A stretch of DNA of 64,000 bases from assembly GCA_030765065.1 (NCBI GenBank), contig CM060983.1, forward strand, positions 51,520,067-51,584,066, given 5' to 3'. A model generated the notes under the pieces. The model worked only from the letters and a program-made list of their open reading frames with translations, had not been told where the DNA came from and ran no database searches. Within the stretch, counting starts at the first letter, position 1. Each line of letters starts with the position of its first letter. A program made the translations under genes and the position numbers. Positions 46,329-56,663 of this stretch are shown here, one piece after another. Origin of the DNA: Deroplatys truncata (Eukaryota > Arthropoda > Insecta > Mantodea > Mantidae).

Positions 46329-46860
46329 CCGAGCGGCGTGGCTCAGGTGGCACGTTTAAGGCCTGCATTCGAGAGGTCTGGGTTCCATTCCTGCGGCCGA
46401 GCTTCCTGATCCATGTGTTTTTTCGGGGGTTTCCCTGGTTAATTTCATCCCCGAATTTCTTGACCCTCCAATTCACCTCCATTCCTTCACCTTTCATCTG
46501 CTTGATCGTTTCAGGATTACAAGTGTCGGCAAGAGTCTCGGCATTGCATGGCAGGGGAAAAGGATGCTCTCTAGAACACTTCATCCCAAGGAATAGGGGC
46601 GGTCTCCGAGTCCCGAGCCGCCCCCCCCAGTGAGACGTGCAAGCCCGCAGGGGGAGGGGGACGGTTTATCAGCTGCCATCCGGAGAGTTTCAATCTGGAA
46701 AATGTGAGGACTCTGCCCTGTCATGTTTCACGATCCGACCGCCCTCTGTATCCTCTCATCTCACCCTTCTCTCTCGGGGACGCCCCGTTATGGGACCTAG
46801 GCACAAATGAACTCCATAGGTTGATGTGCTAAGCCCCCTCCACTCTCACTCCTAGTTCCT
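46329..46860 (+). repeat. Long tRNA-derived SINE
   Basis: Head GAGCGGCGTGGCTCAGGTGG (A box) and GGTCTGGGTTCCATTCCTGC (B box, about 46376). The 530-base body is GC-rich compared with its surroundings and is shared with the minus copy at 36554-37087. Unusually long for a SINE. Confidence 0.85.
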
Positions 46861-46956
46861 AATCATATGAAACTGTAAAACATGTGTGTATATCCTGAAG
46901 GATATTAATAAGCACACACCATGCAATGTTTACGTTTCCTGCCACTTATCTTATAG

Positions 46957-47142
46957 CAAATAGATAATTGCATTCTATCCAAAATTCTGATACAGTGTGA
47001 TAAGGTCTGTGTATGTGTAGGTATGCATGACAGTGCACAGAATAACTGAAAAACGAAATGGTAAATAAATCCCAAACTTGGTATTTAAGCTCGGCATCTT
47101 CCAAAGATGCCACACGAACATTTTCAAGAGTAGTTGTAATTA
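46957..47142 (+). mobile_element. R1 element, piece 1 (split by two SINEs)
   Basis: GATAATTGCATTCTATCCAA to CCACACGAACATTTTCAAGA: R1 5' and middle parts. Continues at 47485-47572 and about 47990. Confidence 0.7.
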
Positions 47143-47484
47143 GTGGCGGCGCCGTGGCCGAGTGGTTAGACCGCTCGCTCCCTCACCCAGCGACCCGCAT
47201 GTGGGATTTGTCTGGGCGGGTTTTCTCCGGGTTCTCCGGTTTCCCCCGCCATTCATTCCACCAACTACTCCATCATCACCTTTCCTTTCATCCATTTCAC
47301 CATCATTTCGTTTCATCTACTTCCTTCCTCACATACCAGGCATAGGGCTAATCGCCCATCCTGGATATTTTGTCTGATCCATTAGTGTCTGCTCCTCGAC
47401 GGACCTTTGACCCCAGGCACCCGCCTGTAAGTCCTGGGGGGGTGTAAGTCCTACATAAGAGGAGGTTAAACAGAGAAAGAAGAA
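47143..47484 (+). repeat. tRNA-derived SINE (Ser/Leu-like head)
   Basis: GCCGTGGCCGAGTGGTTAGA is a textbook A box of tRNA-Ser/Leu type. Same family as 62983-63190. The 3' part has CGACGGACCTTTGACCCCAG and a GA-rich tail. Inserted in R1. Confidence 0.85.
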
Positions 47485-47572
47485 GTTATAACTAGTCTTT
47501 CCAAGGGAACCATTTCCTTATTTATGATTTTCTCAAAAATGGCTGTTAACCATTTTGATTAATACAACATAC
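47485..47572 (+). mobile_element. R1 element, piece 2
   Basis: TTTTCTCAAAAATGGCTGTT then AACCATTTTGATTAATA: R1 middle, between the two SINEs. Confidence 0.75.
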
Positions 47573-47990
47573 AGTTGAGGTGACGCAGCGGTAACGAGTT
47601 CAATCCCCTGGACTGCCCACTCTGCTCCATAGATTTTTTCGTGGTTTCTCCAGGGTCGGCGGAGAATTCTGGGGTGGTTTCTCATCTACCACGATTTCCT
47701 TTCTGTCAGTTCCCTTTCGTTCCGCTTCCTTCTCATCTTTCAGGCCTGCTTATAGGCTTCTTGACGTCTATCGGCACCGGACAGATGGCGTGGTGTCCAC
47801 TCCCCGTGGACAACAGAGGGCTGCTTGATTGGTGCGTCGTTCATCATCACTTCCGTGCGTCTCTATGGCCTGTAGCCTCCTATTGTTTCTTCACCTCATC
47901 CCTTCCTCCTGGGAGGTTGTTGGTCACAACAGATGTATGTACGTCGCGATGCGAGAGTATACCTCTCTACTGTATAACCTGTACCAAGTT
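47573..47990 (+). repeat. SINE (family of 62000-62452)
   Basis: Head with GTGACGCAGCGGTAACGAGT and the B-box-like GAGTTCAATCCCC. The body contains TTTCTCATCTACCACGATTT and ATCTTTCAGGCCTGCTTATA, then TTCACCTCATCCCTTCCTCC, shared with the minus copy at 62000-62452. Confidence 0.8.
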
Positions 47991-48224
47991 TATATGATGT
48001 CTGTATGACTAATAACCTTTTCATTCTGAATTTTCTATAATTCTATATAACTGCTAAGACGAATCGTTACTGTATTGCTTTTGTTTGTTTGTTTTCTCTA
48101 TAGCCCAGCCCCCTTTAGCTGCTACAGGCATATCGGGGGCTTTGTATGAAACATTTGATGTGTTTTTCCTCTTTGAACTTCTTTTAGTTTAAATTACTGT
48201 AGGTTTTCGCCGTTTTTAGCTTTT

Positions 48225-48308
48225 ATTTTCCACACCCAAATTCACTCTCAGACTCTATGGGGAGGGGGGTAGGGAATAATGGTAATTAAAGAAAAATGGA
48301 TCTCCCGG
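48225..48308 (-). repeat. SINE fragment (family of 40426)
   Basis: Inverted body of the 40426/8206 family (TTCACTCTCAGACTCTATGG, AGGGAATAATGGTAATTAAA). The tRNA head is missing. Confidence 0.65.
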
Positions 48309-48311
48309 TAC

Positions 48312-49146
48312 ATAGTAGATAGAGAAGGTATCGCATTACATTAAAAAATCTACCGCGATTTCACTAGAAATACTGTTTTAAGACCCCCGAATACAAAAAC
48401 AATATTTTTAGAAAAAAAACTCTGAGGTTCTGTGTTTTTGTGTGTGTGTGAACAGTATAATTAAAAAATGAGAAGTCGGATAAATCCAAAATGTACTATT
48501 TGAGTTCAATACTTTTCATAGACGCGACGCGAAGATTTTCAAAAAAAACTACCTTTTATATGGAACATTTTTCGCAAGTTTTTATTTTCTAAAGAAATAG
48601 CTCTAACGCTTTCGATTAAAATACCGCATATTAAAGTTATTTGCATAGGAAATAAAATATATATCTTGAATGTCCTTTAAATAGCCTGTGAAGTCTTCTT
48701 TCGGAAGGACATTTGTATAATCTTGTATAACTGTCAAACGTTAAGCGATGGACGAAAAGGCACTACACAAAAAATTTAGATCCCCTTAACACAAAATTTA
48801 TCTCATATAGTTTTCTTTGTGGCATCAGCCATTTCCGAGATATTCGTTATTAATGGTTTGATTTGTTCAATACTTTTTGTTTTAGAGTGCTGTCAACATT
48901 CAGTTGTTTCTCGTGATGTCATGGAATATTAAGGCCAGCGTATAGCGTCCAGTTCTTAAGCATTTGACCATCGCTGTTCCCTTTGCATCTATAACGAAAT
49001 GTGTAATGTGGTTATATCTGCAAAGATTAATTTGGATTAAAATGTAGTAGACAGAACAATAAGCTTTAGTAAGAGTATTTTTATATCCAGTAATAAACGA
49101 TAGAGGGAAGACAAAGTAATGTGAATGTAACACATCAGATTTTTTT
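48312..49146 (+). mobile_element. R1 element, variant subtype, near full length
   Basis: From AGATAGAGAAGGTATCGCAT to ACACATCAGATTTTTTT. It shares the GAAGTCTTCTTTCGGAAGGA block and TGGCATCAGCCATTTCCGAG with the 33-kb copy, defining a second R1 subtype. Confidence 0.82.
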
Positions 49147-49149
49147 CCT

Positions 49150-49252
49150 ATTTACGTCATGTATCTCGAAAGCGTATTTGCGATAAAATACCAATAGATT
49201 TGAGTTTGATGCAATACTTTCTCTACCTTAAGCAAGCGGTAACAGAAAGTTA
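49150..49252 (-). mobile_element. R1 fragment, 5' end, reverse
   Basis: TTTGATGCAATACTTTCTCT to AACAGAAAGTT: a diverged reverse R1 start, tail-to-tail with the previous copy. Confidence 0.55.
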
Positions 49253-49655
49253 AAAAGGAAGTTGCTTTTATGAAGACATTTTGATGGAAATACATGCAGA
49301 ATGAAAACATAGCTTCAGGTCAGTGCTCATGAAACGGATTTTAAACCCTGTCGATCATCTCTCGGTAGCACATACATAATTATACCACAGAGCGATAATT
49401 TAGTCAGAATTTGGATTGTGTCCACACAGTTCATTAACAACATTGTTGTTAATAGAGGGAAAACCTTTGCATGTTGCATTCAGTGGAATTTGTTCCTCTG
49501 TTTTAGATACATTCCACATTCCAGCCACCACACCCTTGATTGGAAGTGGGATTTGAACTGGTAACTCTCCATAGAACCCGCTTCTGCTAACGCTCATAGG
49601 GAAAATGTGTGAAGAGTATGAAAACACTGCGTATATACAAGGGAGGGCGAAAAAG
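49253..49655. other. No certain feature; possible minus SINE head
   Basis: GATTTGAACTGGTAAC at 49552-49567 would be a B box on the minus strand (GTTACCAGTTCAAATC), but no A box or related copy supports it. Confidence 0.3.
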
Positions 49656-49911
49656 TACGGTATTTTAATAAAAATCGTTAACAATTTCTTTAGAAAATGA
49701 AAAATTTCGTAAAATGTCATGTGTAGGGTAGTTGGGGTGGGGGATTTTCTTGACAATCTTTGTGTCGTATCTTTGGAAGATAGTAAACATAAATATGATT
49801 CTGGTATTTATCCGGCTTATTCTAAGAAATGCTTTTTTATTCAGGTGTCCTCAAAACATGTATTTCCGGTGAAATCTCGGTATCGTACTGTGTATGTAGT
49901 AGAGAAATTAA
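49656..49911 (-). mobile_element. R1 fragment, 5' part, reverse
   Basis: TACGGTATTTTAATAAAAAT through GGGGATTTTCTTGACAATCT to TGTAGTAGAGAAATTA. Confidence 0.78.
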
Positions 49912-50639
49912 AATATTTCTGAAAACGTCTATATGTCCGTTTTGAAATACAAGACAAACACAAAAAGGGAATAAAAACTAAATTTCAAAGAACCCTGATC
50001 ACAAAAATATCTCTTTACGTGCAAAACTTTCGTTATTTCTTATTCTCTCGCTGCATCACAAAGAATATCAACTTTGCTAGTGGTATTCATCCTCAAAACC
50101 TTTCTTTCGAGTATTCTTTAACAAAAGCAAATAACATCGAGACACACTTTTTTTAAAAGTTGGAATGCAAAAATAAATGAGTATGCATATTTTGTACGTT
50201 TAGCTACGTAAAAACACTTTGCAAGTACAAGATACAAAACTGTCCAGGTTCCCATTGAAGTATTGCGATAACAAATAGATTAAGATGGATATTAAATACA
50301 AAATTGCATAAAATTAACAATTTTAAAAATTCTGTGTACGGTATACAATATTAACTCCGCAGTGCAATGGCTCACCTAAAAATGAAAACATTTAGCAGTC
50401 TCTCCATCTAATCTACCCTTGAATTAGTACCGACTTAAAAAAAATATGTAGCCAATTTTCCTTGGAACTCCTATTCATATTTTTAAAACATTGAGCGAAA
50501 CGTTGTACAAAACCGAGCTGATAGGTACTCCGTAGCAGGAAAAGTATCCAAAAAGACAATGAATAAATATAAATATATCCGGGCAGTTGAAAGGTAAGCA
50601 GATATAAGTAACACACTCGCCAGGCGTAGCTACTGGAAG
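49912..50639. other. No recognised feature
   Basis: AT-rich sequence upstream of the heat-shock-type promoter. Confidence 0.5.
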
Positions 50640-50648
50640 CGCTCTCCT

Positions 50649-50750
50649 TATATAACCAGAATCTTCTGGATGTTTCCCCTTCTAGAGCGTTCTGGAACTC
50701 TTAACTAGCTACTATTTAAGCGATCTTGCGATTAAGTAAGTGAGTCAGTC
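50649..50750 (+). promoter_or_regulatory. Candidate heat-shock promoter (HSE arrays plus TATA)
   Basis: Two runs of alternating 5-base GAA/TTC units, the binding pattern of heat shock factor. The first is AGAAT CTTCT GGATG TTTCC (50658-50677) and the second CTTCT AGAGC GTTCT GGAAC (50680-50699). Six of eight units are perfect. A TATA-like TATTTAAG follows at 50713. Initiator-like TCAGTCAGTT lies about 30 bases further, where transcription should start. Spacing and order match inducible hsp promoters. It could also belong to an LTR; no second copy is seen here. Confidence 0.6.
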
Positions 50751-50908
50751 AGTTAGTGAGCGAGTTTGTGATGACTTCTGTGACGTGCAGTGGGTGCCGC
50801 GAGATATTGGAGATGTCTTGTGTTCGACTGCCTTGTTGGTAAAAGCGTCCGGAAGAAGAGACTACGTCGTGCACATTTTATTAAGCCATTACGCCACGAA
50901 AAAGGTAA
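50745..50908 (+). other. Candidate non-coding first exon with splice donor
   Basis: About 160 bases from the expected start site to CGAAAAAGGTAAAGT (50897-50911), a good 5' splice site (AAG/GTAAAGT). There is no ATG opening a long frame. A promoter, a short untranslated exon and a donor is the arrangement of hsp90-type genes in insects. No coding exon of such a protein is found in the following 13 kb, so identity is unproven. Confidence 0.4.
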
Positions 50909-51052
50909 AGTGATAGTAAAAAGTTGAACTAGATCACGTTAACGATGTAACAAAATCACAATATATACTACTTCTAATTTAAACTTAAATGTAAAAGGCA
51001 GTAGTTCACTACAGCGTTAGCTCACGACAATCAGAGTTTAAATTAGTGGACC

Positions 51053-51591
51053 ATTTGAAATAAATTGTGTGTAGTAAAGTGATCTACATGCTTTGTGTAG
51101 TACGTTTTCGTTTATCGCTTAAAGTTTACCAGTTATACAAGATTATATAAAATTTCTTCCGAAGGATGGGGACTTCACAGGTTCATCCCAGAAAATTCAA
51201 GATATACATTCTGCTTATCATGTAAAAATCTTTAATAAATGGTATTTTAATTGAAAACTTTACAAGGATTTTTAGAAAGCCGATATTTTCAAAAGATGCT
51301 CCATGTAAAGGGTAGTTTGGGGTGGGGATTTTGTGAAAAATCTTCACGTCGCATCTTTGGAAGATACTGAACGGAAATACCAAGTTTGGTGTTGATCCGA
51401 CTAGTGGTTTTGATGTTCACAGGGAGAGAGAGAGAGAGTCAGACAGACACATAGAAAGACCTTTTTTCTAAAAACGCTTTTTGTATTCAGGGGGCCTCAA
51501 AAGATGTATTTTCGTTGAAATCTCGGTATCCAATTTTTGCGTGGAATACAATACCTTCTTCGCCTACTTAGTACATGGTAGGGAAAGTAAA
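51053..51591 (-). mobile_element. R1 element, reverse partial copy
   Basis: From the AAATAAATTGTGTG block to GGTAGGGAAAGTA. It has a (GA)n stretch at 51421-51438 in place of the usual (CA)n. Confidence 0.8.
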
Positions 51592-51660
51592 AGTTTTGTA
51601 AGAAAATTTTAGAATAATGGGTAGAGAAAAGCGTGTGACTGCAATGCATCAGCTTTTTTC
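51592..51660 (+). mobile_element. R1 fragment, 3' end
   Basis: AATGGGTAGAGAAAAGCGTG then ACTGCAATGCATCAGC and a T-run. Confidence 0.65.
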
Positions 51661-52607
51661 AGACGCATTTTAAGTAATTGACGGCGTAATGATAGTGTAG
51701 CGGACCTACTGGTTATCGATGCTGGGTCTCCCACTCGGAGCATCAGTTTAATATTTCTGTGCCTACAACATGAAACATGATTTATCATCGGAATCCTAAT
51801 CTAATTACGTCGCCCGACCCTCCGCAGATGCAGTGAGAGGTAGCCAATCGATGTAATGCGATTATATGATAATACCTACAAGTACATAAAAGTTTTAAAA
51901 CAAGTTTCTTATGAATGACCTGGAATACAAATGAATTGCCTTGCGAGTGTGCAGCGTTTGGTGTAAAAAAGTTGTTTGCGCTTTAGAAATAATTGGCTTG
52001 TTTGTTTAACTCTGAAAATTAGTAGCGAAGCCAGTGTAAATGTTTCAAGAAGGTTGGCGAAAATAATTTCGCTAGAGGTACGAGCATGAAGTGCTTGCTA
52101 ATTACGTTATTAAAACAATGCTTTAAATTTCATGCTCTCTCCCTCTCTCTCTCTACACAACATCCTCCTCGATTTGCTCAAAACATAATGATGCGGCACT
52201 TCACTACGCAATGTCTTTCTGCCGCGTATTAGTGGAAACGTATTCTCTCAGAAATTGTCCATTAATTTTAGAATTAATTACACAAAGTGTGTTTAGTATA
52301 TATACAGTGGAATGAAACAAGGAAATACCTTAAGTTAAACAAATCATTGTTTTATCAACTGAATGACTGAAACTTAAGAGCGCGTGGTTAGGAAACGAGG
52401 AGGATTTAGGCATTGCGGCGGATCAGATGGCGACTGGTACAGCGCAGCGTGGTACATGATGTTTTCGGAGCGTCCCTATCATCAAAGGCAAGTACAGACC
52501 TAACCACGTAAGAAATAGTTCCTTTCCTAAGAGTACCACCACGCATGCCACCGTCCACTGCGCCTACCCTACAAACCTAAAAGATGAAAAAGGTTAAGTT
52601 CATGGTA
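51661..52607. other. No recognised feature; (CT)n patch at 52137-52155
   Basis: No gene or window repeat recognised. Confidence 0.5.
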
Positions 52608-52914
52608 CACTCGCTTCCATTTATGCCGTCACCGCAGCTTTGGGAGGCATTCTACTGGCCCTCACAGGTGCAGTGTGCATAGTAATGAGGAGGTATGTAT
52701 ATCTGTTTACTTTTCGCGCATGCAATGGCATCCTGATTTACGTGCGCAGTTCTAGATAATTCACATATGAATATATAAGGGAACAGTAGATTTACTTTTC
52801 ATCACTTATAATAGCCATTTTAATACATAACTAAATAAATCCCTTTTGTGCACAATTCCTCCATGAAAAAGATATTTTTAATGAAAATATAATTTAAAAT
52901 TGAAGTAAATTATA

Positions 52915-54207
52915 TAGGGTCTTTCAACAAGAGTGTCCTATCTTTAACACGTGATAGCTGCCGTTGTTATTGAGTTACAGCAGTAATTTTTTTCATGTGG
53001 TTACAGTTGTTACTGAAAAATAGCCATGGAATGTTACAGCAATCAGGAACGTGTAGAAATTGTGAAAATTTATTATCAAAATGGATCATCTGTTCGCCAA
53101 ACCTTCTGTGTATTGCGTGAAGTTTACGGTGTGCATAATCGTCCCTGCGAGAGAACGATTCGGCGTTTGATCGATACATTTGAAAGAACTGGCTCTTTTA
53201 GCGATCAAAGAACGCCTGTTCGTAATCGCCGTAAGCGCTCCAACGAAAACATAGGCGCCGTAGTGTACGCAAGAACGGAAACAAATCAATTGCTCGTCGA
53301 GCGCAAGAATTGGGGCTTTCGCCGATCACAACTTGGTGAATTCCGCATCTGGACTTGAAGTTTCACGCTTACAAAATGGTGTTAACTCAAGAACTAAAGC
53401 CCAACGACCATAGGTTGCGCCGTGTATTCGCTGACTGGGCTATAGAACAATTGGAAGCTGACCCGGATTTTTGTCAAAAAATCATCTTCAGCGACGAAGC
53501 TCACTTTTGGATGGATGGTTATGTTCACAAACAAAATTGCCGCTATTGGAGCAATCACAATCCAATGCAGATTCAAGACCGATCACTTCATCCCCAAAAG
53601 ATTACTGTGTGGTGTGGATTTTGGTATGGCGGAATCATTGGTCCATATTTTTTCCAAGATGAAGATGGAGAAGCTCCAACTGTCAATGGAGAAAGATACC
53701 GGGCACTCATAAGGGACTATTTTTGGCTTTAATTGGATGGTATGGATCTCAGAAACATCTGGTTCCAGCAAGATGGTGCCACATGTCATACTGCTCTCGA
53801 AACAATCGATGTTTTGAAGGAGAAGTTCAGAGGTTTCATCATTTCCCGTGGTGATGTTAACTGGCCCCCGAGATCATGCGATTTAACACCGTTGGATTAC
53901 TTCTTGTGGGGTTATGTTAAATGTCGAGTTTATGTCAACAAGCCAAGAAACAGTAAATAATCTTATGAATAACATCTCGCGTGGTATTCTTAAAGCTGTT
54001 CCAATTTATGTTATTCTGTCATCGAAAATTGGGTCAACCGTATACGCGCAACCCAACGAAGTCGCGGCGGTCACTTAACTGATGTTGTCTTCCACACGTA
54101 ATGGCATTAATTATGTTCCAAAATAAAAAAAAGAAATAAACCTCTATCATTTATAGAACTTGTTTTATTTAAGTTCAAAGATAGGACACTCTTGTTGAAA
54201 GACCCTA
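52915..54207 (+). mobile_element. mariner-like element, complete ends
   Basis: Perfect 31-bp inverted repeats beginning TAGGGTCTTTCAACAAGAG, flanked by TA (52913-52914 and 54208-54209). Full size, 1293 bp. The perfect ends suggest this is one of the youngest insertions, although the gene is broken. Confidence 0.95.
53026..54101 (+). pseudogene. mariner-like transposase, DUF4817-type, near complete
   Basis: ATG at 53026 (MECYSNQERVEIVKIYYQNG), then CERTIRRLIDTFERTGSFSD: the helix-turn-helix. A frameshift near 53270 and a TGA at about 53335 precede the catalytic half: IIFSDEAHFWMDGYVHKQNC (first Asp, about 53485), a TAA at 53730-53732, IWFQQDGATCHTALE (second Asp, about 53770), WPPRSCDLTPLDYFLWGYVK (third Asp, about 53895). 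The C-terminus continues in a shifted frame to RSRGGHLTDVVFHT at 54101. SPDL reads SCDL. The gene spans the usual length. Confidence 0.92.
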
Positions 54208-54212
54208 TACTT

Positions 54213-54492
54213 CTTACTGTCAAAGAGGGCACATTTACTAGATATCATTTTAATAATCTGTCCCATCGCCATTCTTTCCCAATACCTGTTTTAGCCGCCT
54301 AGACACTGACTCACTCGTGGCCCTCTGGGAACTCTGTCATGAAATGTGGGAACATTTGCGTTTAGAGGCAGTTATTCCAGCATATACTTAAGTGATTCAG
54401 TGCCTAGGTGGCTAAATCAGGTGTGGAGAAGAATGGAGATTGGGCAGATTATTAAAATAATGCCTTGCAAATGTATCCTCTTTGATAGTAAA
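54213..54492. repeat. Inverted repeat, about 100-base arms
   Basis: Arm 1 (54213-54316) and arm 2 (54391-54492) are inverted copies at about 85% identity; e.g. TTTTAATAATCTGTCCCATC against GATTGGGCAGATTATTAAAA. The loop is about 75 bases. The sequence could fold into a long hairpin. Confidence 0.85.
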
Positions 54493-54740
54493 AAGTATCA
54501 TTTACTTCAGCTTTGCATTATATTGTGTTTATAATACTTCTTCATGGATAAATTGTGCAAAACAGTTTTATTCAGTTGTATATTTTGATTGGACAGATGA
54601 TTCCAATAATCTCTAGTAAACGTGTCCTCTTTTAGAATAAAAAGCATAATTTATTACAATTTTACATTATGTTGCCAATAGAAACTTTTTTTCGAGGAGA
54701 TATTGTGCAAAAGAGGGTTTTATTTAGATACATATTCATA
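54445..54740 (+). repeat. Two-copy tandem repeat, about 149-base period
   Basis: Unit 1 from 54445 (CAGATTATTAAAATAATG...) and unit 2 from 54594 (CAGATGATTCCAATAATC...) share GTATCCTCTTT/GTGTCCTCTTT, TATTGTGCAAAA and TTTTATTCAG/TTTTATTTAG. Arm 2 of the inverted repeat overlaps unit 1, so one ancestral unit exists in direct and inverted copies. Confidence 0.75.
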
Positions 54741-54893
54741 TATGATTAATCTATAATTGTGCACGTAAAGCAGGACGACACTGCATGCGCCAAAAAAAAA
54801 AACAGATGCACACACCTCCTCCTATACATACTCCACCTGTAAAGGCCAGTAGAATACCTCATAAAGCTGCGGAGACGGCATAAATGGAATCGA

Positions 54894-55204
54894 GGGTATT
54901 ATACAGAGTAGGCAAAACTATGTGCAGAAAATTGTGGAGTACAAAGGCAGTATCAAACAACATGACAGCAATAGGAATGTTTAGCAGTTGGCTTCAAATT
55001 ATCTAAACTCAAACTAATGTCAATATAAAGAACTAAACAAGAATGTCCATGAATCACTGAAAGACAGATAATCAAGGTCTGGTGAGGGCTGCAAACGCCA
55101 ACAAATCCTATGGGTATGGGGTAGTTTGTAACCCGGGACATCACTGCCTAAAGCCCAGTAACAATCCAACTTTATCTTCTTTCGTCCTGGCTTTGATTTT
55201 TAGA
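54894..55204. other. No recognised feature
   Basis: Nothing recognised. Confidence 0.5.
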
Positions 55205-55342
55205 AATTCCTGTGTATATCTTGAATTTTTCTGGATATAGTCTATGAATTCCTGTTTATTCGTTACGAATTTCGTATAATTTTGTATAATTTCTAAACCT
55301 AATAGATAACCAAAAACACATAAAATGTGGATCTCTTTAAAA
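55205..55342 (+). mobile_element. R1 fragment, middle
   Basis: TGTATATCTTGAATTTTTCT to AAAATGTGGATCTCTTTAAA, R1 variant middle part. Confidence 0.65.
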
Positions 55343-55657
55343 GTGAGCCGTTTTCATCTTCTGTAAGAGGACAGATCTCGACATCAAGAGCGGCAGGTAA
55401 AGGATTCTGTGTTCCGAGCTCAGCATACACGGCGGAGTGACGTGATGGTCGTTCATGCGTGTGGATTGGCTAACAGAAACTAGGTCACCGACAGCAGCGC
55501 TATGGTGATTTGCGGACAAGGAGTAGTTCACCCCGTGTCGAAACGAGAGGCTACGCAACGAACTAACAGGTTTCATAAATGATAAACAAGTTTGTGAATT
55601 TGTAAATTAGGTATTTGAAAGTTTTATTTAGTGTAAGTAAAAGCGCCATAATCCAGT

Positions 55658-56578
55658 ATGGGTTGTGACGGAGGAACGATTCCAAAACGTGATGAGCTTG
55701 TTAGGAAAAAAAGAAACCAGAGCAGAAAGATAAAGATTCTGAACTATCATTTAGATGGAGACACTGCAGCCTTACTCAACAGCCTCTACAGGCTCCTGTT
55801 GTTGCTTGTGGATTAGGAAGAGTGTATAGCAAGGATTCAGTAATAGAAGCACTTTTGGAGAAGTCTGAGCTGCTGGAAACTGCAAAACACATTAAAATTT
55901 ACAGGATCTTAAGGATTTGCAGCTGACAGTTAATCCAGAATATAAGCAGTCAGGAGAAAAAGGAGATGCTTATGTGGATCGTCAGGCATCACAGTATATT
56001 TGTCCAGTTATTGGCTTGGAAATGAATGGAAAATTTCGATTTGTATTTCTGTGGGAATGTGGTTGTGTAATGTAGAACGTGCTCTCAAAGAAGTGAACAC
56101 TAATGTGTGCCATAAGTGCCAGCAGCCATTTAAAGAGGAAGATGTAGTTATTTTGAATGCAACAGGAGAAGACCTGGATTTGATGAAGGTTAAGAATGAA
56201 GCACGTCAAGCCAGAATGAAAGCAGAGAAGAAAGCTAACGTAAAGAGAAAGAAGTTAATTCAGAAATTTCAACTGCAACTGAAACTTCTAAACCTGCTGC
56301 AAATGGTGTGAATATAGAAGTGAAAATGAAGGAAATTACAGGGAAAAAAATTGCTCAGTTGGGCCAAAGAATGAAGCTAATGTTTACTAGCAAAAGCTGA
56401 CAAAAGACCAGCTTCTTTTTCCTCCAACAAAATTGAGAACCAATTATATAAGAAGACGAAAATTGATTACAGTGTTGCAAAAGATCCAAAAGCTAGTGAG
56501 GTGTACAAATCCCTCTTTACCTCTCATCAGGCACAGTCCAAAGCACACTGGATTACATATAATCCGTTTTATAATTAG
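55658..56578 (+). pseudogene. RTF2: Processed RTF2 pseudogene (replication termination factor 2)
   Basis: ATG at 55658 gives MGCDGGTIPKRDELVRKK, the conserved RTF2 start. After one frameshift: QAPVVACGLGRVYSKDSVIE; later YICPVIGLEMNGKFRFVFLW, CGCV, ERALKEVNTNVCHKCQQPF, DVVILNATGEDLDLMK; and the end KSLFTSHQAQSKAHWITYNP at about 56566, stop at 56576-56578. Total span is 307 codons, as in full-length RTF2 (about 306). No introns are seen in the whole length, so it is a retrocopy. Several frameshifts and stops (one after CGCVM) make it non-coding. RTF2 is a two-part zinc/U-box-like protein linked to replication fork stalling. An A-run follows at 56664, but it merges with an R1 end. Confidence 0.92.
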
Positions 56579-56663
56579 GCACACTCATAAAACTCTACAT
56601 TACTTACTGAAGAAAACTGTGTGAGAAGAGGAAGAAGAGGAAAAAAGAATCAGTGGTTTCACT

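Larger units (their letters stand above)
52608..54893. mobile_element. Inverted-repeat element, family I, containing a mariner
   Basis: Left arm 52612-52680 (TTATGCCGTCACCGCAGCTT, TTCTACTGGCC) and right arm 54821-54893 (GGCCAGTAGAATACC, GCTGCGGAGACGGCATAAAT) are inverted copies of about 70 bases and match the arms of the short element at 1460-1680. The 1.3-kb mariner at 52915-54207 lies inside. Without it the element is about 1.0 kb. No transposase of its own is visible. Confidence 0.72.
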
